DNA of 64,000 bases from Owenia fusiformis (taxonomy: Eukaryota; Annelida; Polychaeta; Sabellida; Oweniidae). A model generated the notes under the pieces. That model was not told where the DNA came from and searched no databases. It saw only the letters and a list, made by a program, of their open reading frames with translations. Made by a program: the position numbers and the translations under genes. Positions 1-12,319 of this stretch are shown in pieces. Within the stretch, counting starts at the first letter, position 1; every line of letters begins with the position of its first letter. The DNA is taken from NCBI GenBank assembly GCA_903813345.2, contig CAIIXF020000010.1, positions 24,287,740 to 24,351,739 of the forward strand, written 5' to 3'.

Positions 1-314
1 TACCAGAGGCCAAGGATGTGAAATCCCCTTGCAGATAGATATGTGACTGAATAAAAATGGAATTCCAAAGTGGCTAGAAGCATTTCAACTTTATGGTTCT
101 GTAATTTGTAGCCCGTCCTTTTCATGGATAAGGCAATTAAAACCAAATATAGTATTTATCTAGGGATCTTTTGAAAGGACGCGATACGTCGCGTGGAAAA
201 ATGGTCCTACCATTGGAAAGACTTGTGATTGGTCAGATTTAATCAGGTCACTAAACCCCGGACAATTACAATTGGGAAAATATGAAAGCAAAAGTGAGAA
301 CGCAAAAGTGCATA
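1..314. other. unannotated non-coding DNA
   Basis: AT-rich sequence with no reading frame, splice-site pair or repeat that I can support. Confidence 0.4.
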
Positions 315-945
315 CTGGTGATCCACTCGATTACGCTGGTCCGTTTCGGTAACAAAATGTCGGAACCTCGAAGGTACAATTTTTCTCTTTTCCTTATTTC
401 ACCGCGTTGTAGGCAGAATTTCCACGACATTTCTTATCACAGACTTGTGTCAATATTATCATATTCTTAAGAACATTTTGCGAACAAAGTTCAGAAGACA
501 ACAGAATCGTCGATTTATTAGAAAGGTTTCGCAAAACGTTTTTTAGCTCAATGGATCCGTAGCCGTAACATATTAGAGAGGTTTCGCATGATTGTAACGG
601 GTTAGCTAAAACGTATCCGCATCCACATCTCGTTACGTTTACGGATGCGTTTTTCGATAATTTTCGTTTCGCAGTTCCTTTTTTGAAGTACGTAATTATA
701 AATGCATCTCAATCCGTGTTTAATACTAGTGAAACCTAGGGTCAAATAAAAGACTTCATCTGCACTATGATTTCAATACACCATTGAGAGTGTCAGCTTT
801 CAGAATCACAACTTCATAAGTATTATTGGTGAATGTAAAAATACATATTAACCCTTCCCTAAAGGGTCATTATATTATTTCAGGAAATCAATTTCAAAAT
901 GAAGTATATCAAATTATACTTTGTGAATATTTAAGGGTTTGAACA
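315..945 (+). repeat. left arm of a widely spaced inverted repeat pair
   Basis: This arm matches, in reverse complement, about 12320-13215. Matching landmarks include the blocks around 320-345 and 13195-13215, the poly-purine block near 640-680, and the stretch at 720-860 opposite 12690-12800. Identity is clearly high but broken by small indels. No protein-coding capacity is visible. The arms may bound one very large element of about 12.9 kb, or they may be two separate insertions. Confidence 0.6.
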
Positions 946-977
946 CAGATAGGATGAAATAGTAGTCATTAAAGTTA

Positions 978-1200
978 TGTTCACACCAACGGCGATCTCC
1001 CGACTTGTTACGGTTCCTCATAGTTGGCTTACCCGCCCAAAGAATGCACGTGTAGTTAACGGGTGTGTAGGCGTTAATTACGCTCGTGCAGATGTAAAAT
1101 TACGCCCGTGCAGACGAAAGATTACGCCTGTGTAGGCGTAAATTACGCCCGTGAAGAAGTAAATTCTACGGGCGTTCAGATAACATTTACTGGCGTGAAC
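978..1200. repeat. GTTCACACCAACGGCG-type element end with short tandem units
   Basis: The first 16 bases match the terminus of the palindromic element at 43515-44940. They are followed by four or five units of about 27 bp built on ACGCCCGTGCAGACG. An inverted counterpart of these units lies at 4427-4545, so 978-4545 may be one element that was later filled by other insertions. Confidence 0.5.
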
Positions 1201-1220
1201 TTACGGCGTTAAAATGATTA

Positions 1221-2535
1221 ACCAGAACAAAGGCAACGCCAAAGCGTAGCGAATCCCATCGAACAGAAATAGCTGGCATTTTTACAAATGAAATATATAG
1301 CAAATATCATAAAATAACACACATAAGAAAGTTGTCATCAGAAGAAGTAATATGCTTTTTTATAGTATTCACATGCCAAATATGAACAAAATCGCTCCAC
1401 TACTTTTCGAGTTATAGTAAAATACTTTAAAATGGAGGCCATTTTTCAAAATGGCCGCCTTCTACCAAAAGTGGCATAAGACAGTGTGCCATGCTAATAG
1501 TATTCGAATACCAAATATGAACAAAATCGCTCCACTACTTTTCAAATTGCAGCAAAAATCGTAAAATAACGAGTAAAGGCCGAGTAAAATACGTTTAAAT
1601 GGCGACCATTTTTCAAATTCCATTTTTTGTCATCAGAAGAAGTAATATGCTTTTTTTATAGTATTCACATGGTAAATATGAACAAAATCGCTCCACTACT
1701 TTTCGAGTTACAGTAAAATACTTTAAAATGGTGGCCATTTTTCAAAATGGCCGCCTTCTACCAAAAGTGTCATTAGACAGTGTGCCATGCTTATATTATT
1801 CACATACCAAATATGAACAAAATCGCTCCACTACTTTTCGAGTTATAGTACAATACGTTAGAATGGCGGCCATTTTTCAAAATGGCCGCCTTCTACCAAA
1901 AATGTCATTAGACAGTGTGCCATGCTTATAGTATTCACAAACCAAATATGAACAAAATCGCTCCACTACTTTTTGAGTTAAAGTAAAATATGTTAAAATG
2001 GCGACCATTTTTCAAAATGGCGGCAAATTTTCAAAATGGCCTCCTCCTACCAAAAGTGTCATAAGACAGTGAGCCATGCTTATAGTATTCACATACCAAA
2101 TATGAACAAAATCGCTCCAATACTTCTTGAGTTACAGCAAAAATCGTAAAATAACGAGTAAAGGCCGCCATTTTTCAAGATGGCTGCCATGTGCTATTTT
2201 AATTTCTACATTTCTAGCTTTATCAATGTCCTATATAATTTTTTTACATTTAAAACATAATGCTATCACAGTTTTACACATTGCACCTAAATAACTGTAA
2301 AATCGGCACTAAAATGGCCACCATTTTTAAATGAGCGGCCATTTTGAAAATCAGCTTTTTAGCAGAACTTCTACCCCCATAGGGTATATGTGTACAAAAT
2401 ATGAACAAAATCGGCAAATCGGGAGTTATTGCCCGGACGGACGGACGGACAGACGCGTCCGGACGTACGTACGGACGGACGGACGGAGGCGTTCCCTATA
2501 TCCCTCCGAACTTCGTTCGATGGGATAATTATGGG
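1221..2535 (+). repeat. composite repeat with 135-bp tandem units and GGAC tail
   Basis: A head module near 1221-1262 (GAATCCCATCGAAC) is followed by tandem units. The shared GAACAAAATCGCTCC motif recurs at about 1384, 1519, 1680, 1815, 1950 and 2104, giving a basic period of 135 bp with two longer intervals. Units contain nested ATGGCCGCCATTTT palindromes. A GGAC microsatellite (about 2431-2487) precedes a tail GTTCGATGGGATAAT that is the inverted copy of the head. Short apparent reading frames here follow the repeat period and are not genes. Confidence 0.8.
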
Positions 2536-2631
2536 CGTTAAGACGGTTATTTTACACGCGCTGAGAAACATTCACGCCCGTCGAGTTTATTTTTCGCGGC
2601 GTAAATTATGAACCAATCAGAACCTTACTTA

Positions 2632-3966
2632 CACTGTTGCTCATAAATATGGAATATTTTATAGATACGAACTGTTCGATGGAATTTATACAAAATGATA
2701 TCATTTTGGTGAAAATTTGTAATGTGTTTTCATTCCCTCATCAGTTTTGCATATAAAACTGATTAGTATGAGAAGTTAAAACATTTATGGTTGATTAAAC
2801 TTGCATTCACTCAGGTGACTCCATGACCTCATGATATTGGTAACTTGAAAGAGGTGTCCAAATCTTAGTTTTTAACCATTGTGCACATTTTATAAAGATT
2901 TAATTTAGAGTTGGAAGAGTTTTTAGAAGGCACGTCCCATAAAATAAGCGAAAAAGAGCATAGCAGGTCAAAGGGATGGTGCTCTCTGGCATGAAACAAA
3001 CTACCATTGCCAGGACCATAGGGGTATGTCAGGAACAGTCTCTAAAATTCTGCAGTGATACCAAAGGCACTGAAATGTGACTCCAGGTCACAGCAATAGT
3101 AGGCCTAGATAGAAAAATGTAAGAAAAGACCACCACCTGCTGCATTTATGTCACCAAAATGTGCCAGTCCACAAAGGCGACCCTTTTTATGTTTAGAGCA
3201 GTATTACAGAGGTTCTTTGGAGCAGTACTACAGAAATTGCACCCCCTTGGTGATTCCCAAACATAATTTCAGAGTAAATTGACCTTTTGGACCTCCATCA
3301 AGTACCACATGTAAACAGAGTGTTTTGGGGCAACATTCAACTGCAGAATGATCAATGCTGTTGCATATGCGAGTGGCATTGTATTGGATTACATCAGGGC
3401 AGGCAATGTGGACCAGCTACTATGGGCACAAACGTCAGCCAATCAGGCTAATGCAGAGCAAATGTGGGACGACCTTGGTAATGAGATTCGTGACTTGGAC
3501 CCCAACCTCAAAATTTAGACACGTTACGCACTGCTCAGATTGAGGAATGGGGCCTTATTTCACTAGAAAGGTCAAATGTTTCATTCAATGCTGGTCCCGT
3601 AGGGTTGATGCTCTGATTGCAGCACAAAGAGGACATAACGCATATAAGTGCTATTATTTGATAGAGAACACTTCAATCTTTATGACCAGATGTTTATTTT
3701 GTTTGCTCTGTTTTACATGACGATTTGGATCGGGGTGTTTTGAAAATGCCAAAATTCTTAGCGTACCCCTGTTTAAATAAAAGTAATTTTCTAAACTTAA
3801 ATGTGAATATTTTTTCCCCCAAAAATGTTGATTTGTAGATGAAATATGTGGTTATGATTTGCCCAGAAAATAAATGTCTCAACCGCCTCCAAATAAATGT
3901 TCTCTTACTCCAAAATTTGAATTCTGAGCTGCCAAATATGATATTCCATATTTATGAGCAACAGTG
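2632..3966 (+). mobile_element. Tc1/mariner-type transposon, inactive
   Basis: Inverted termini CACTGTTGCTCATAAATATG are flanked by TA dinucleotides at 2630-2631 and 3967-3968, as expected for Tc1/mariner insertion. The length of 1335 bp is normal for an autonomous Tc1 element. It carries a decayed transposase gene on the plus strand. It sits just after the tail of the 135-bp array element. Confidence 0.85.
2960..3665 (+). pseudogene. decayed Tc1-like transposase
   Basis: Frames broken by stops and indels still show family features. Near 2970-3055 there is a helix-turn-helix-like stretch (GMVLSGMKQTTIARTIGV, then a frameshift, then a VSKIL-like segment). Near 3535-3655 there is a C-terminal stretch readable as IEEWG...RRVDALIAA with a GGHT-like ending (RGHNAYK), typical of Tc1 transposases. 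The catalytic core between them is too degraded to place the DDE residues. The reading is assembled by eye over several frames, so boundaries are approximate. It cannot encode an active enzyme. Confidence 0.65.
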
Positions 3967-4426
3967 TACATTATGATTTAATGCATCCTTGCTTAAAGAG
4001 CAACCCCAAGATCCTTGCGCAAGTGAATAACAATCAGAAGCCTGCTTACATTTTAGTGTGTTGCTTTGAGGTCCTTAAATATTCGTTCAAGATTGTTAGA
4101 TTTAACCAAAGAAGTATTCAATTTTTAGAGCAAATTAAAAGGCAAATTGAAGAGACATGTACTGTGTTGGCAGTTATCAACACTCATTGTAGAAACGACA
4201 AAATTGCAGTATATTTTGAGAAGGTATACATGTTTGGTTTCTAAATACGATGATTTTTTGGATAATTCTCCAATCTAGGCGTCGGCTTCAGAGGTAGGGA
4301 CATGCATTGCAGCTTACAGTCTCACTATACAGTCAGATCGCTAATGTATCCCCGATGTGTTCAGATACTAGAATTATAGTATCTGATCAATTGCAAATTG
4401 ACTCTAGACTAAAGCTACATGCGTAA

Positions 4427-4545
4427 TTAACGCCTCCACGGGCGTAAATTACGTCTGCACGGGCGTAATTTCACGTCTACACGGGCCGTAAACAACACGT
4501 GCATACATAGGGTAGGTTGGCAAACCATATTATTCCTCACGCTTT
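4427..4545 (-). repeat. inverted partner of the 1015-1150 tandem units
   Basis: Reverse complement of this segment aligns with about 1015-1150, sharing the ATGCACGTGT block and repeated ACGCCCGTGCAGACG units. The adjoining bases 4537-4558 share CCTCACGCTTTGATCCCGCT with 43877-43900 inside another element. Confidence 0.5.
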
Positions 4546-4584
4546 GATCCCGCTTCATTAAAACCTTTACGGTGTATAACCCAA

Positions 4585-5835
4585 ACGCTCCTACATGCAC
4601 GACGGAGCGTTTCATTTACGCGGAAACGCTCCGGAGCGAAATAAAATGGCGGCTAATGAAGATTCCACTATGACCGTAAGTATTGTTTCTCTCGTTTCTC
4701 TTACATATCATATGTTATGGTGAAATATTATGTACCATTCGATGAACAATACCGTGAGCAAAGATCTTATTTATTCAACTTCTGGTGGTAAACTGTTATT
4801 TGCTTGATCAAAGCTCCGTAGTGTAGATCGAACGAATCTGAAGATGACGATTTGACCACAAATTACGAATTAAACTAGTATTTCTATGTAACGTTAATCT
4901 TTCTGTTAAAGTAGTAGATCACAAACTCGTATATTCTCATTTCCTAAAATTCCAGTCCAAATCTATTGCTTGTTCTCGAGAAATCGCTTGTCTTCCCCAA
5001 AACGCTCCGTCGATTTAGAACCCAATTTTAGAAACGCTCTTACCATTTTGTTTTGATATCATTTTCAGATTATTAGAGAAAGAGTTCCGAATCGAATCTA
5101 TCTCTCAAAAACGTGTTGTACTTGTTTGGCAAATTGAAACATCTGAACCTGGTGGTGCTAAACGTGCAACTAGCTGATTTAAGCCTACATTAGATGATGT
5201 CATGCCTACATGTGTGCTAAAATATAAAACTATAGAAAAAAACTAAAATTTATATGTGAATTAATCTTTATTCTTTTGATGCCAAGGGGTATAATACATC
5301 TTTTCTTTCTCTTCCTGAAAAGGAAAGGCAAGCTATATATTTCCTTAACTGATCTAGACTACCGGAGCGTTTCCAGTTCACTGTGTTAACCAGATCGGAG
5401 CGTTTCTTGAATATGAGAATGTCATCATTTTTAAGACTGGATTTTCGGTCATCAAATCACTATTACGATAATGTATGGTGCGTTGAAGCATTGGAATTTG
5501 ACTAGAATATACGTCGGTGCTCTAATCTTGGCTCAACTAATCACATGTATCGACAAAAGGGGTTTTGAACAGTAGAATGACAAATACGTTTTTGAATTTT
5601 GATAACTATACTGCTTCGTACAGCTCTTCCTAATTGTTCCAAACGTCAACAGCCGGCCAAGTACAGCATGAATATCACACCCATCGAATGGTATACTCGA
5701 AATATGTAACTCATACCTCTTATTCCCATTATTGGGGAAATCGTCAGACGGCTCATCATTCCCGCCAGCCAGTTTTCCTGCTCCGGAGCGTTTCTTCAGT
5801 AATGAAACGCTCCGTCGTGAATGTAGGACCGTGAC
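4585..5835. mobile_element. TIR element rich in GGAGCGTTTC motifs
   Basis: The left end (4585-4640) and right end (5783-5832) are inverted copies sharing GACGGAGCGTTTCATT and CTCCGGAGCG. Additional GGAGCGTTTC or AACGCTCC copies lie near 5008, 5035, 5364 and 5396. There is no transposase. I could not fix a target-site duplication. A candidate coding start just inside the left end is listed separately. Confidence 0.55.
4646..4675 (+). CDS. candidate first coding exon (10 codons)
   Basis: ATG in a favourable context (A at -3, G at +4) opens ten codons reading MAANEDSTMT and ends exactly at a consensus splice donor, GTAAGTATTG, in phase 0. The upstream 60 bases are GC-rich in an AT-rich region. 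This could be a true first exon whose later exons lie beyond recognition, a captured promoter and exon inside the TIR element, or chance. No downstream exon was found, so no function is proposed. Confidence 0.2.
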
Positions 5836-6099
5836 CTTGGTTTATTCGTATGACAACCAATATTTTCATGGTTAATCACAATATGTACATGGACAGGGTC
5901 ATCCAATAGTATGCCATTCAAGTTTCAGACGGATTCAACCAACACTCTTTGATAAATTATGAAATTAAGTGACTGTTGCAAGTTTCTAACATTGGAGTGA
6001 GTGGAGGTCTGGCCTTAGAAAATCAAAGACAAACAAGGGTGACATCTATTATGTCAGCACTTTTCAGCTATTTAGAAACTATACTATTAAATCAGTGAA

Positions 6100-6515
6100 T
6101 TACTGCGGCGAGCGTAGAAAAACTACGCTCGCCTTGCGGTCTCCGTACGGCGTATCCAGTTTTTTACACGCCGCAGGGTCGCCGTAGAAATTATAACTCG
6201 GAGTTATAATATTTGTTCATTTCTGAGGTCCCCGTAGAAATCAACTGGCTCAACAAGATTGAACCATTATTTGTCAATGTTTCACGATCATTTGATATTA
6301 CATCCTAGCACTATGAATAACATTTATAAATTGTCCTGATGTAAATAAAATGAAAAAAGTATTATTTATCAACAGAAATTTAAAATTCACCGTGCGGCTG
6401 CCATGGGAAATGTGACTGCAAAAGTATGAGAGCACAGAAATTCTACGGCTAGCGTAGAAAAGCTACTGGCCGCAGAAATGATAGACCGCAAGGCGGCCGT
6501 GGGAAATGTGACTGG
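6100..6515. repeat. GC-rich hairpin-forming repeat cluster
   Basis: Two blocks (6103-6245 and 6390-6515) carry reiterated CTACGGCG, GCGAGCGTAG and AAGGCGGCCG motifs with local perfect palindromes, such as the stem around 6109-6142. The base composition contrasts with the AT-rich flanks. This is probably a diverged MITE; its ends are unclear. Confidence 0.4.
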
Positions 6516-6519
6516 GTGT

Positions 6520-7870
6520 TACAGAGAGGATTTCAGGATCGAAAATCCATAATGGCCACTTTAAAATTTACCAGAATGCGGAAAAACTAATCAGTTCCAA
6601 GATTTAAATACTAAGAATCATCCCTGAAAATTTAAAATTGATCCCTCAAATGGTTAACCTGAAAACGCAAAGACAAGACTTTACAGACAAGATTTTAGGA
6701 CAGAAAATCCAAAATGGCTGCCTTAACATTTACCAAGAATGTCGAAAAACTAATTAGTTCTAGATTTTCATATTAAAAATCATTCCTAAAAATTTGAAAT
6801 TGATCCCTCAAACAGTTAACTTGAAAATACATAGACAAGACTTTACAGACAAGATTTTAGGACGGAAAATCCAAAATGGCCACCTTAAAGATGCATTATG
6901 CCATAGGTTTCTCCCCCAGACAATCAATGATGAATTTTTTGTTATTGTTATTGTCATATAATATCTCACATACCATGGATATATCTTGAGAATAACTTTT
7001 GGGTATATTATTGCCGAAATATCGGAAAAAATCAACAGAACAACCAAACTCCAGAATTAAACACAATCGATTCCTCGGCTATCCAGGGGAATCCCCATTG
7101 AGTCACACAAGGCCCACAAGCGCCTTGAACCAGGGAGCCAATCAGGTTTATGATAAACAAATTCAACGACCAATCAGATACAGGAGGACTTTCCCGGAAT
7201 ATTCAAACTTCAGATTGAATTAATTTCTTCGAAAATAATTAGATCGGCCAGCACAATCGCGAAATTAACACTGAAAGAGGGGGATTTGGGACTTCTTTGT
7301 AAGTAGATGGGTATGTATGTGGTGAAACTCGATATGCAAAAGTCCAGAGGGGTCTTGGATTGTGCTATCCTATGGCATAGAGCCTGTTTAAAATTTACCA
7401 AGAAAGCCAAAAAAATTAGCCAGTTCAAGATTTTCATACTAAGATCAATCAGAAAACGCTTAGAAAAGATTTTACAGACAAGATTTTAGAACGGAAAATC
7501 CAAACTGGCTGCCTTGACATTTACCCAGAATGCCAAATAAATAATCACTTCTAGATTTTCATACTAAGAATCATCCCTGTAAATTTGAAATTGATCTACA
7601 AAATGGTTCACCTGAAAACGCGTAGACAATACTCACGCGTGATACTTTACAGACAAAATTTTAGGAAGGAAAATCCAAAATGGATGTTTTGACATTTACC
7701 CAGAATGCCAAAAAACTAATCAGATCTAGATTTTCATAGTAAGAATCATCCCTGAAAATTTGAAATTGAACCACCGAACAGTTCACCTGAAAACGTGTAG
7801 ACTAGACTTCACAGACAAGATTTTAGGATGGAAAAATCCAAAACGGCCGACAATAAAAATGTGATTTTGA
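6520..7870 (+). repeat. diverged tandem repeat of about 160-170 bp, two blocks
   Basis: Units at 6525-6900 and 7370-7860 share GATTTTAGGA.GGAAAATCC, AATGGC and ATCATCCCTGAAAATTT. They belong to the same family as the much better conserved array at 49150-50030. The intervening 6900-7370 is non-repetitive and has no supported gene. Confidence 0.65.
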
Positions 7871-8182
7871 GTTTTGCTGATTTATTTTTACAAAATTATC
7901 ACATATAACTACTGTTAACAATAACATAGGCTTTTACAATAAAGTACACATGAAATTATTTATGAAGCTCCTGAATAGTTAAAGTATGAAAACTCAAAAA
8001 CACCATTCAATATGATACAAAGTATTATCGCGCGCTTACTTCTCTTAAGACATTCAAAATGGCTGCCATGACTGAGCTAACAGGTCCAAAACCAACAGAT
8101 GTAGAATGAAGTGAGCTGAGCAATATGGTCCCACACTATGTGGTGGGGACATAATAAATTGAACTGACTATGCATAAATCTG

Positions 8183-8525
8183 ATAATAGTACAATAACGT
8201 CATTTCAAAGGGCAATATAGTGAAATATTGGACCAAGGGCCCATGCAAAAGGTCCAATATTTCACTATTTTGCCCGCAGAAATGACGTTATTACTATTAT
8301 TACCACCGTTAATGCCCAGGGCTGAAATAGCAAATTTGAAATAGAAAATCTTACGCACTGGACGATATCACTTTTCCCGGGAAACATAACCGAGTGGATA
8401 ATGTCATTATTGCCCGACCAAAGTCATCAACGCCCGACACAATATTGCTCACGTCAATATAGCAATTTAAATGCCTTCTCAACTAGTACTAAAACCCCTA
8501 GAACAGGCCCTGCAAGGTGGTAATA
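8183..8525. repeat. nested hairpin elements
   Basis: Positions 8183-8305 form a long near-perfect hairpin; AATAACGTCATTTC at the left matches GAAATGACGTTATT at the right. A second inverted pair (about 8295-8322 and 8500-8525, sharing TTATTACCACC and AGGGC) overlaps its right end. These are MITE-like and contain no coding sequence. Confidence 0.6.
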
Positions 8526-9380
8526 ATGTTACGGCTACGGATCCGTTGAGCTAAAAAACGTTTGCAAAACCCCTCTATTTACCAGATTTATGCGAAGTCA
8601 GTTCAATTTATACGTGAAGCGATACGGAAAACACAAAAATGAGGCTTTTTTTACGTTGGACATTTACATATCCCATTTTATCCTTCGATTATATTGTTAA
8701 GTTCTAAAGGTATCACTATATGAACAAGCACAGTGTGTAGTGTATAATTTGACTTAAATTTGGTGAATGAATCTGTTTATTGTTTGACATAAATCGAGTT
8801 TTTCAAATGGTATGTTCAATTCATTTTACACTGTATTATGGAATGGTATCGCAATAATTACAGTGTACATGTTTCGCACAACGTTTTAGTTCCCCGTATC
8901 AAAATCCGTAATGCATCGATGGAGTAAAAGTGTACTCAATACGTTTGTCTTACCGAAAGCAATACCGAATTAGTACTTAAACTAACGCTTTCTGTGCGTT
9001 GTTGTGTCCTATTAATTCATCCACATTACTCAGGAAATTTAAGGCATATAAAGGCAAAATCACTATGCTTGCAAATTTAGCATGTTTTACAGTATTTAGC
9101 AGAACCAGACTTTTGGTCGGTTCTCTATTAGGTCCTATTAGTAGTGGCTTCAGTGTCCACATTCAACAACTGTCGATACTCTAGCCTTTACGTAATATAT
9201 AATAATATAATTCCGGTGTGAATAGAACAGCAAAATATGACGTAAATAAAGGGATTGCAAGCTTTATTCCTGTTTCTAGTCTACTCCAAAGAAACATATG
9301 TTTTTACATACCCGCAAATAAAGGGACGTAAATAAAGGGATTGCAAGCTTTATTCCTGTTTCTAGTCTACTGCAAAAAAA
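8526..9380. other. non-coding DNA with repeat fragments
   Basis: Contains a partial copy of the GGATCCGTTGAGCTAAAAAA motif also seen, inverted, at about 540-575, and a direct duplication of GACGTAAATAAAGGGATTGC near 9240 and 9330. I see no supportable gene. Confidence 0.4.
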
Positions 9381-9381
9381 C

Positions 9382-9473
9382 TAGCCTTGCCCAAGTCGGT
9401 CTCTTTTACTTATCTTGATTTCTATAATAATTCAAGATCAGATAAGTAAAAAAATACCGACTTGGGCAAGGCT
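9382..9473. mobile_element. 92-bp hairpin MITE, deletion derivative of the 32939 family
   Basis: GCCTTGCCCAAGTCGGT at the left is mirrored by ACCGACTTGGGCAAGGC at the right, flanked by TA. Both arms match the ends of the 829-bp element at 32939-33767, with its whole interior missing. The next bases (9489-9535) resemble the right end of the MITE at 15289-15611. Confidence 0.8.
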
Positions 9474-10024
9474 ACAAAGAAACGTATGTTTTTACATACC
9501 CGTTTTTGGGGAACCCTGTTTTTTCGACCGGGTAAGACACGCATATACCGTCAGTCCAATGTTCGGTAAGGTACATCTCGTAGGAAAATGGACTCAACCA
9601 GTACATGTATTTTTATTATATTGTAGGGTGTCATGTTTCATAGCCTCTGTATTCTTGCAATCACATATTTTGCCTCAACATGATTGTGGGCAGCTTTGAG
9701 GCAAGTGCCTCAACAAAATGTGCTTTGAGGCATGCGCCTCACCAAAATATATTATCATTTTTGACTGAAACAATAGAAAATGTTACTATCAATTTCCTTG
9801 GATGGTTAGAATTGTTATTGAGATGTTCTAGCAGGCGCAATTGACCTAGAATTATTGTTGAAATATATTTCTATGTCCAAATTAAGAGATAAGTTAAATG
9901 TATAATGGTTTTCGGTTTGTTTTTCTCATTCATACTCGCTTTAATTGATAATGAGCCATACATAAGACACACTTGGGTCGGTAAATGGATGTGAAATATG
10001 CATAATACATTCAGTGTCAAAATA

Positions 10025-10992
10025 CAGAGTGACCCAAAAAATGCAACCCTCCATTTCTTCAATATTTTCTTAAATGGAGGTAAATTGCTCTGAAATTTGG
10101 CACACAAGGACTTCATTCAATGTGGGATCCCCTGGCAAAGTGTCAATAATCATAGTCTAATATTGATAGAGTTATGGTCGTTCCAAAATATGCTCCAAAT
10201 GTCATCCATTTCCAATGTTAGGTTTTCGGATGAATCACATTCCCTTCTTTCTGAACATGTAAACTCAAGAAATAATGTGTTCTGGGATCACAAATTCCAG
10301 ATGAAGTGCTTCAAAGGCCCCTTCATTCTGTTAAATGCACAGCTTGGGCTGCCAATTTCCAAACATGAAATCATCAGCCCCTTTTGGTTTAAGGTTGATA
10401 ATGGCAACACTGTTACTGTTAACACACAGCGCAATATTGGCGTTCCCAGGAAGTTCTAGGCAGTTCTAGAGTGACATAGAGGCTTGAATAGACAAGAACA
10501 GTGGGAAGGATGGAGCTACTCCTCACACTTCTAATGATAGCATAGCCTGGCTCACTAGTCATTTCTATGAGAAGATTGTCTCTCCGAGGACGGAGAACCC
10601 ATGGTCATCCCAAAGTCTTGATCTCAATGCACCTGACTTCTATATATGAGGTTATTTAAAGGATAATGTGTATGAAAATAACCCTCCCGCAATTGCAGAA
10701 CTCCAACAAGCAATTGCTGCAAAAATTTGAGCCATACCCATGGGGAAGAATGCATCAGTGTTATGAACAGTTTTCCTTGAACATTGCACGTTTGTTTTCA
10801 GCGAAATTGACGACATCTGGAGTATATTTTGAAACAACCATAACTCTATCAATATAAGACTATGATTATTAAAACTTTGCAAGAGGATCCCACATTGAAT
10901 GAAGTCCTTGTGTGCCAAATCTTAGAGCAATTTACCTCCATTTAAGAAAAATATTGAAGAAATGGAGGGTTGCATTTTTTTGGGTCACCCTG
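10025..10992 (+). mobile_element. mariner-type transposon, inactive
   Basis: Inverted arms of about 200 bp start CAGAGTGACCCAAAAAA at the left and CAGGGTGACCCAAAAAAA at the right (read inwards). TA lies on both sides, at 10023-10024 and 10993-10994. The centre holds a broken transposase gene on the plus strand. Confidence 0.85.
10195..10790 (+). pseudogene. decayed mariner-like DDE transposase
   Basis: A catalytic-domain relic can be followed across frameshifts. FSDES near 10223-10237 holds the first Asp region. A stretch readable as DGATPHTSNDSIAWL near 10515-10560 holds the second Asp. SLDLNAPDFYI then stop then GYLKDN near 10612-10668 holds the third. In this family the residue at the stop is normally Trp, so a TGG to TGA change is likely. 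The N-terminal DNA-binding part is missing. The gene is clearly dead: at least one stop and two frame changes interrupt the core. Confidence 0.75.
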
Positions 10993-12319
10993 TATTAGGT
11001 CAAAATAGCACTTTTGAACAGCAAAATCTTCACTTAAACTTTGTCCTAAAAGATCCGATGTTATCGGACATCGGAGCCGATGTGATTGACGAGTAATATT
11101 ATAAAGATCCGAAAATATCTTGAGTAAAGGATCTCAGAATCTTGAGTAAAATCTGTTGAGATCCGATTATATCGTCGAGTTTATGACGTGCTGGTGATGA
11201 AATAGTGTTAGGGTTACTTTTGGGAGTTTTCGATCCTTGATTTAATTGCCTTTATTAGAAGGGTTACTCGTTATTAATACTATTGTAACATTTTGACCCA
11301 GACTGACACAACAGAAATTAGGCTATAATCAACACTGGAGGATAGAAATAGCGCGGAATTGCATCTAAATCAATAATTATCCATATTTATGGATAAAAAT
11401 GAATGTGTTATACGTTCCTAATCTTTACTGGTCAATCTTTTTCATTTAAGTAGCCGTTCTATTAATATCTTATTTTATTCGAAATTGAGAGCGAATGAGC
11501 ATAACGGGTCTTTTAACTTTGCACCTTTAGACCAATAAATAACTATATTTCATATGTTTACCGTCTTGGTAGATACAAAATAACATGTACCAAAATCATT
11601 AGATTGTGAACATAGGTAGATAGAAATGATGATATCATCAACAATGAAAATTATGGTGATTCGAGTGAAAGCATGAATTCAATGTTTTAAAGAACTTCGC
11701 GGGACACAGACGTTGACATATAGTGTTGCGGGAATTATATCATATTAACAGGAATGTTTGTGATATACTTCAATGATTATTATATGATCATCCGAAAGCT
11801 TACTCACTACCTCATCGGGTTTTACTCACGGTATAATCGGAATACTCAGGCGGTAGCATCGGGTCCTATTGAATCGTACTCGTGGTATAATCGGGTCTTT
11901 CATTTTCAACTTTCACCGGTGATTTCAATGATATGCAACGTATGGCAGTGAAACAAATGTGATATATTTGCACCTTTTGTATCTTTGAATCAAATGGAGT
12001 TCTTACTTATTTAAGATGTAAAACATCATACTAATATTCAGAAGTTGAATTTAGCGATTTGATAGTAAATATCGCATTAAGTGCTCATTATTCTGCAAAC
12101 ATGAGTGCCTGGAAGAACAACTTTATCGGTTACAAACAATTCTGTGTTTTATCTATTTCTCATATTGAGAAATTCAATATATAAACAGTTTATTTACTTA
12201 TCGCCTACATTTTCAGACATCTTCGGGTCTTTGCTCGGCGGTAGGTTGTATATAGGCGGATAGACTTTTCCCTCGTGATAATGCACCTCTCTTAATGACC
12301 ACTATTTCAGCATATCTGT
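10993..12319. other. unannotated non-coding DNA
   Basis: AT-rich sequence with several GGGTC-containing short motifs near 11810-11905 and 12220-12240. No convincing gene, splice-site pair or long repeat was seen. Confidence 0.35.
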
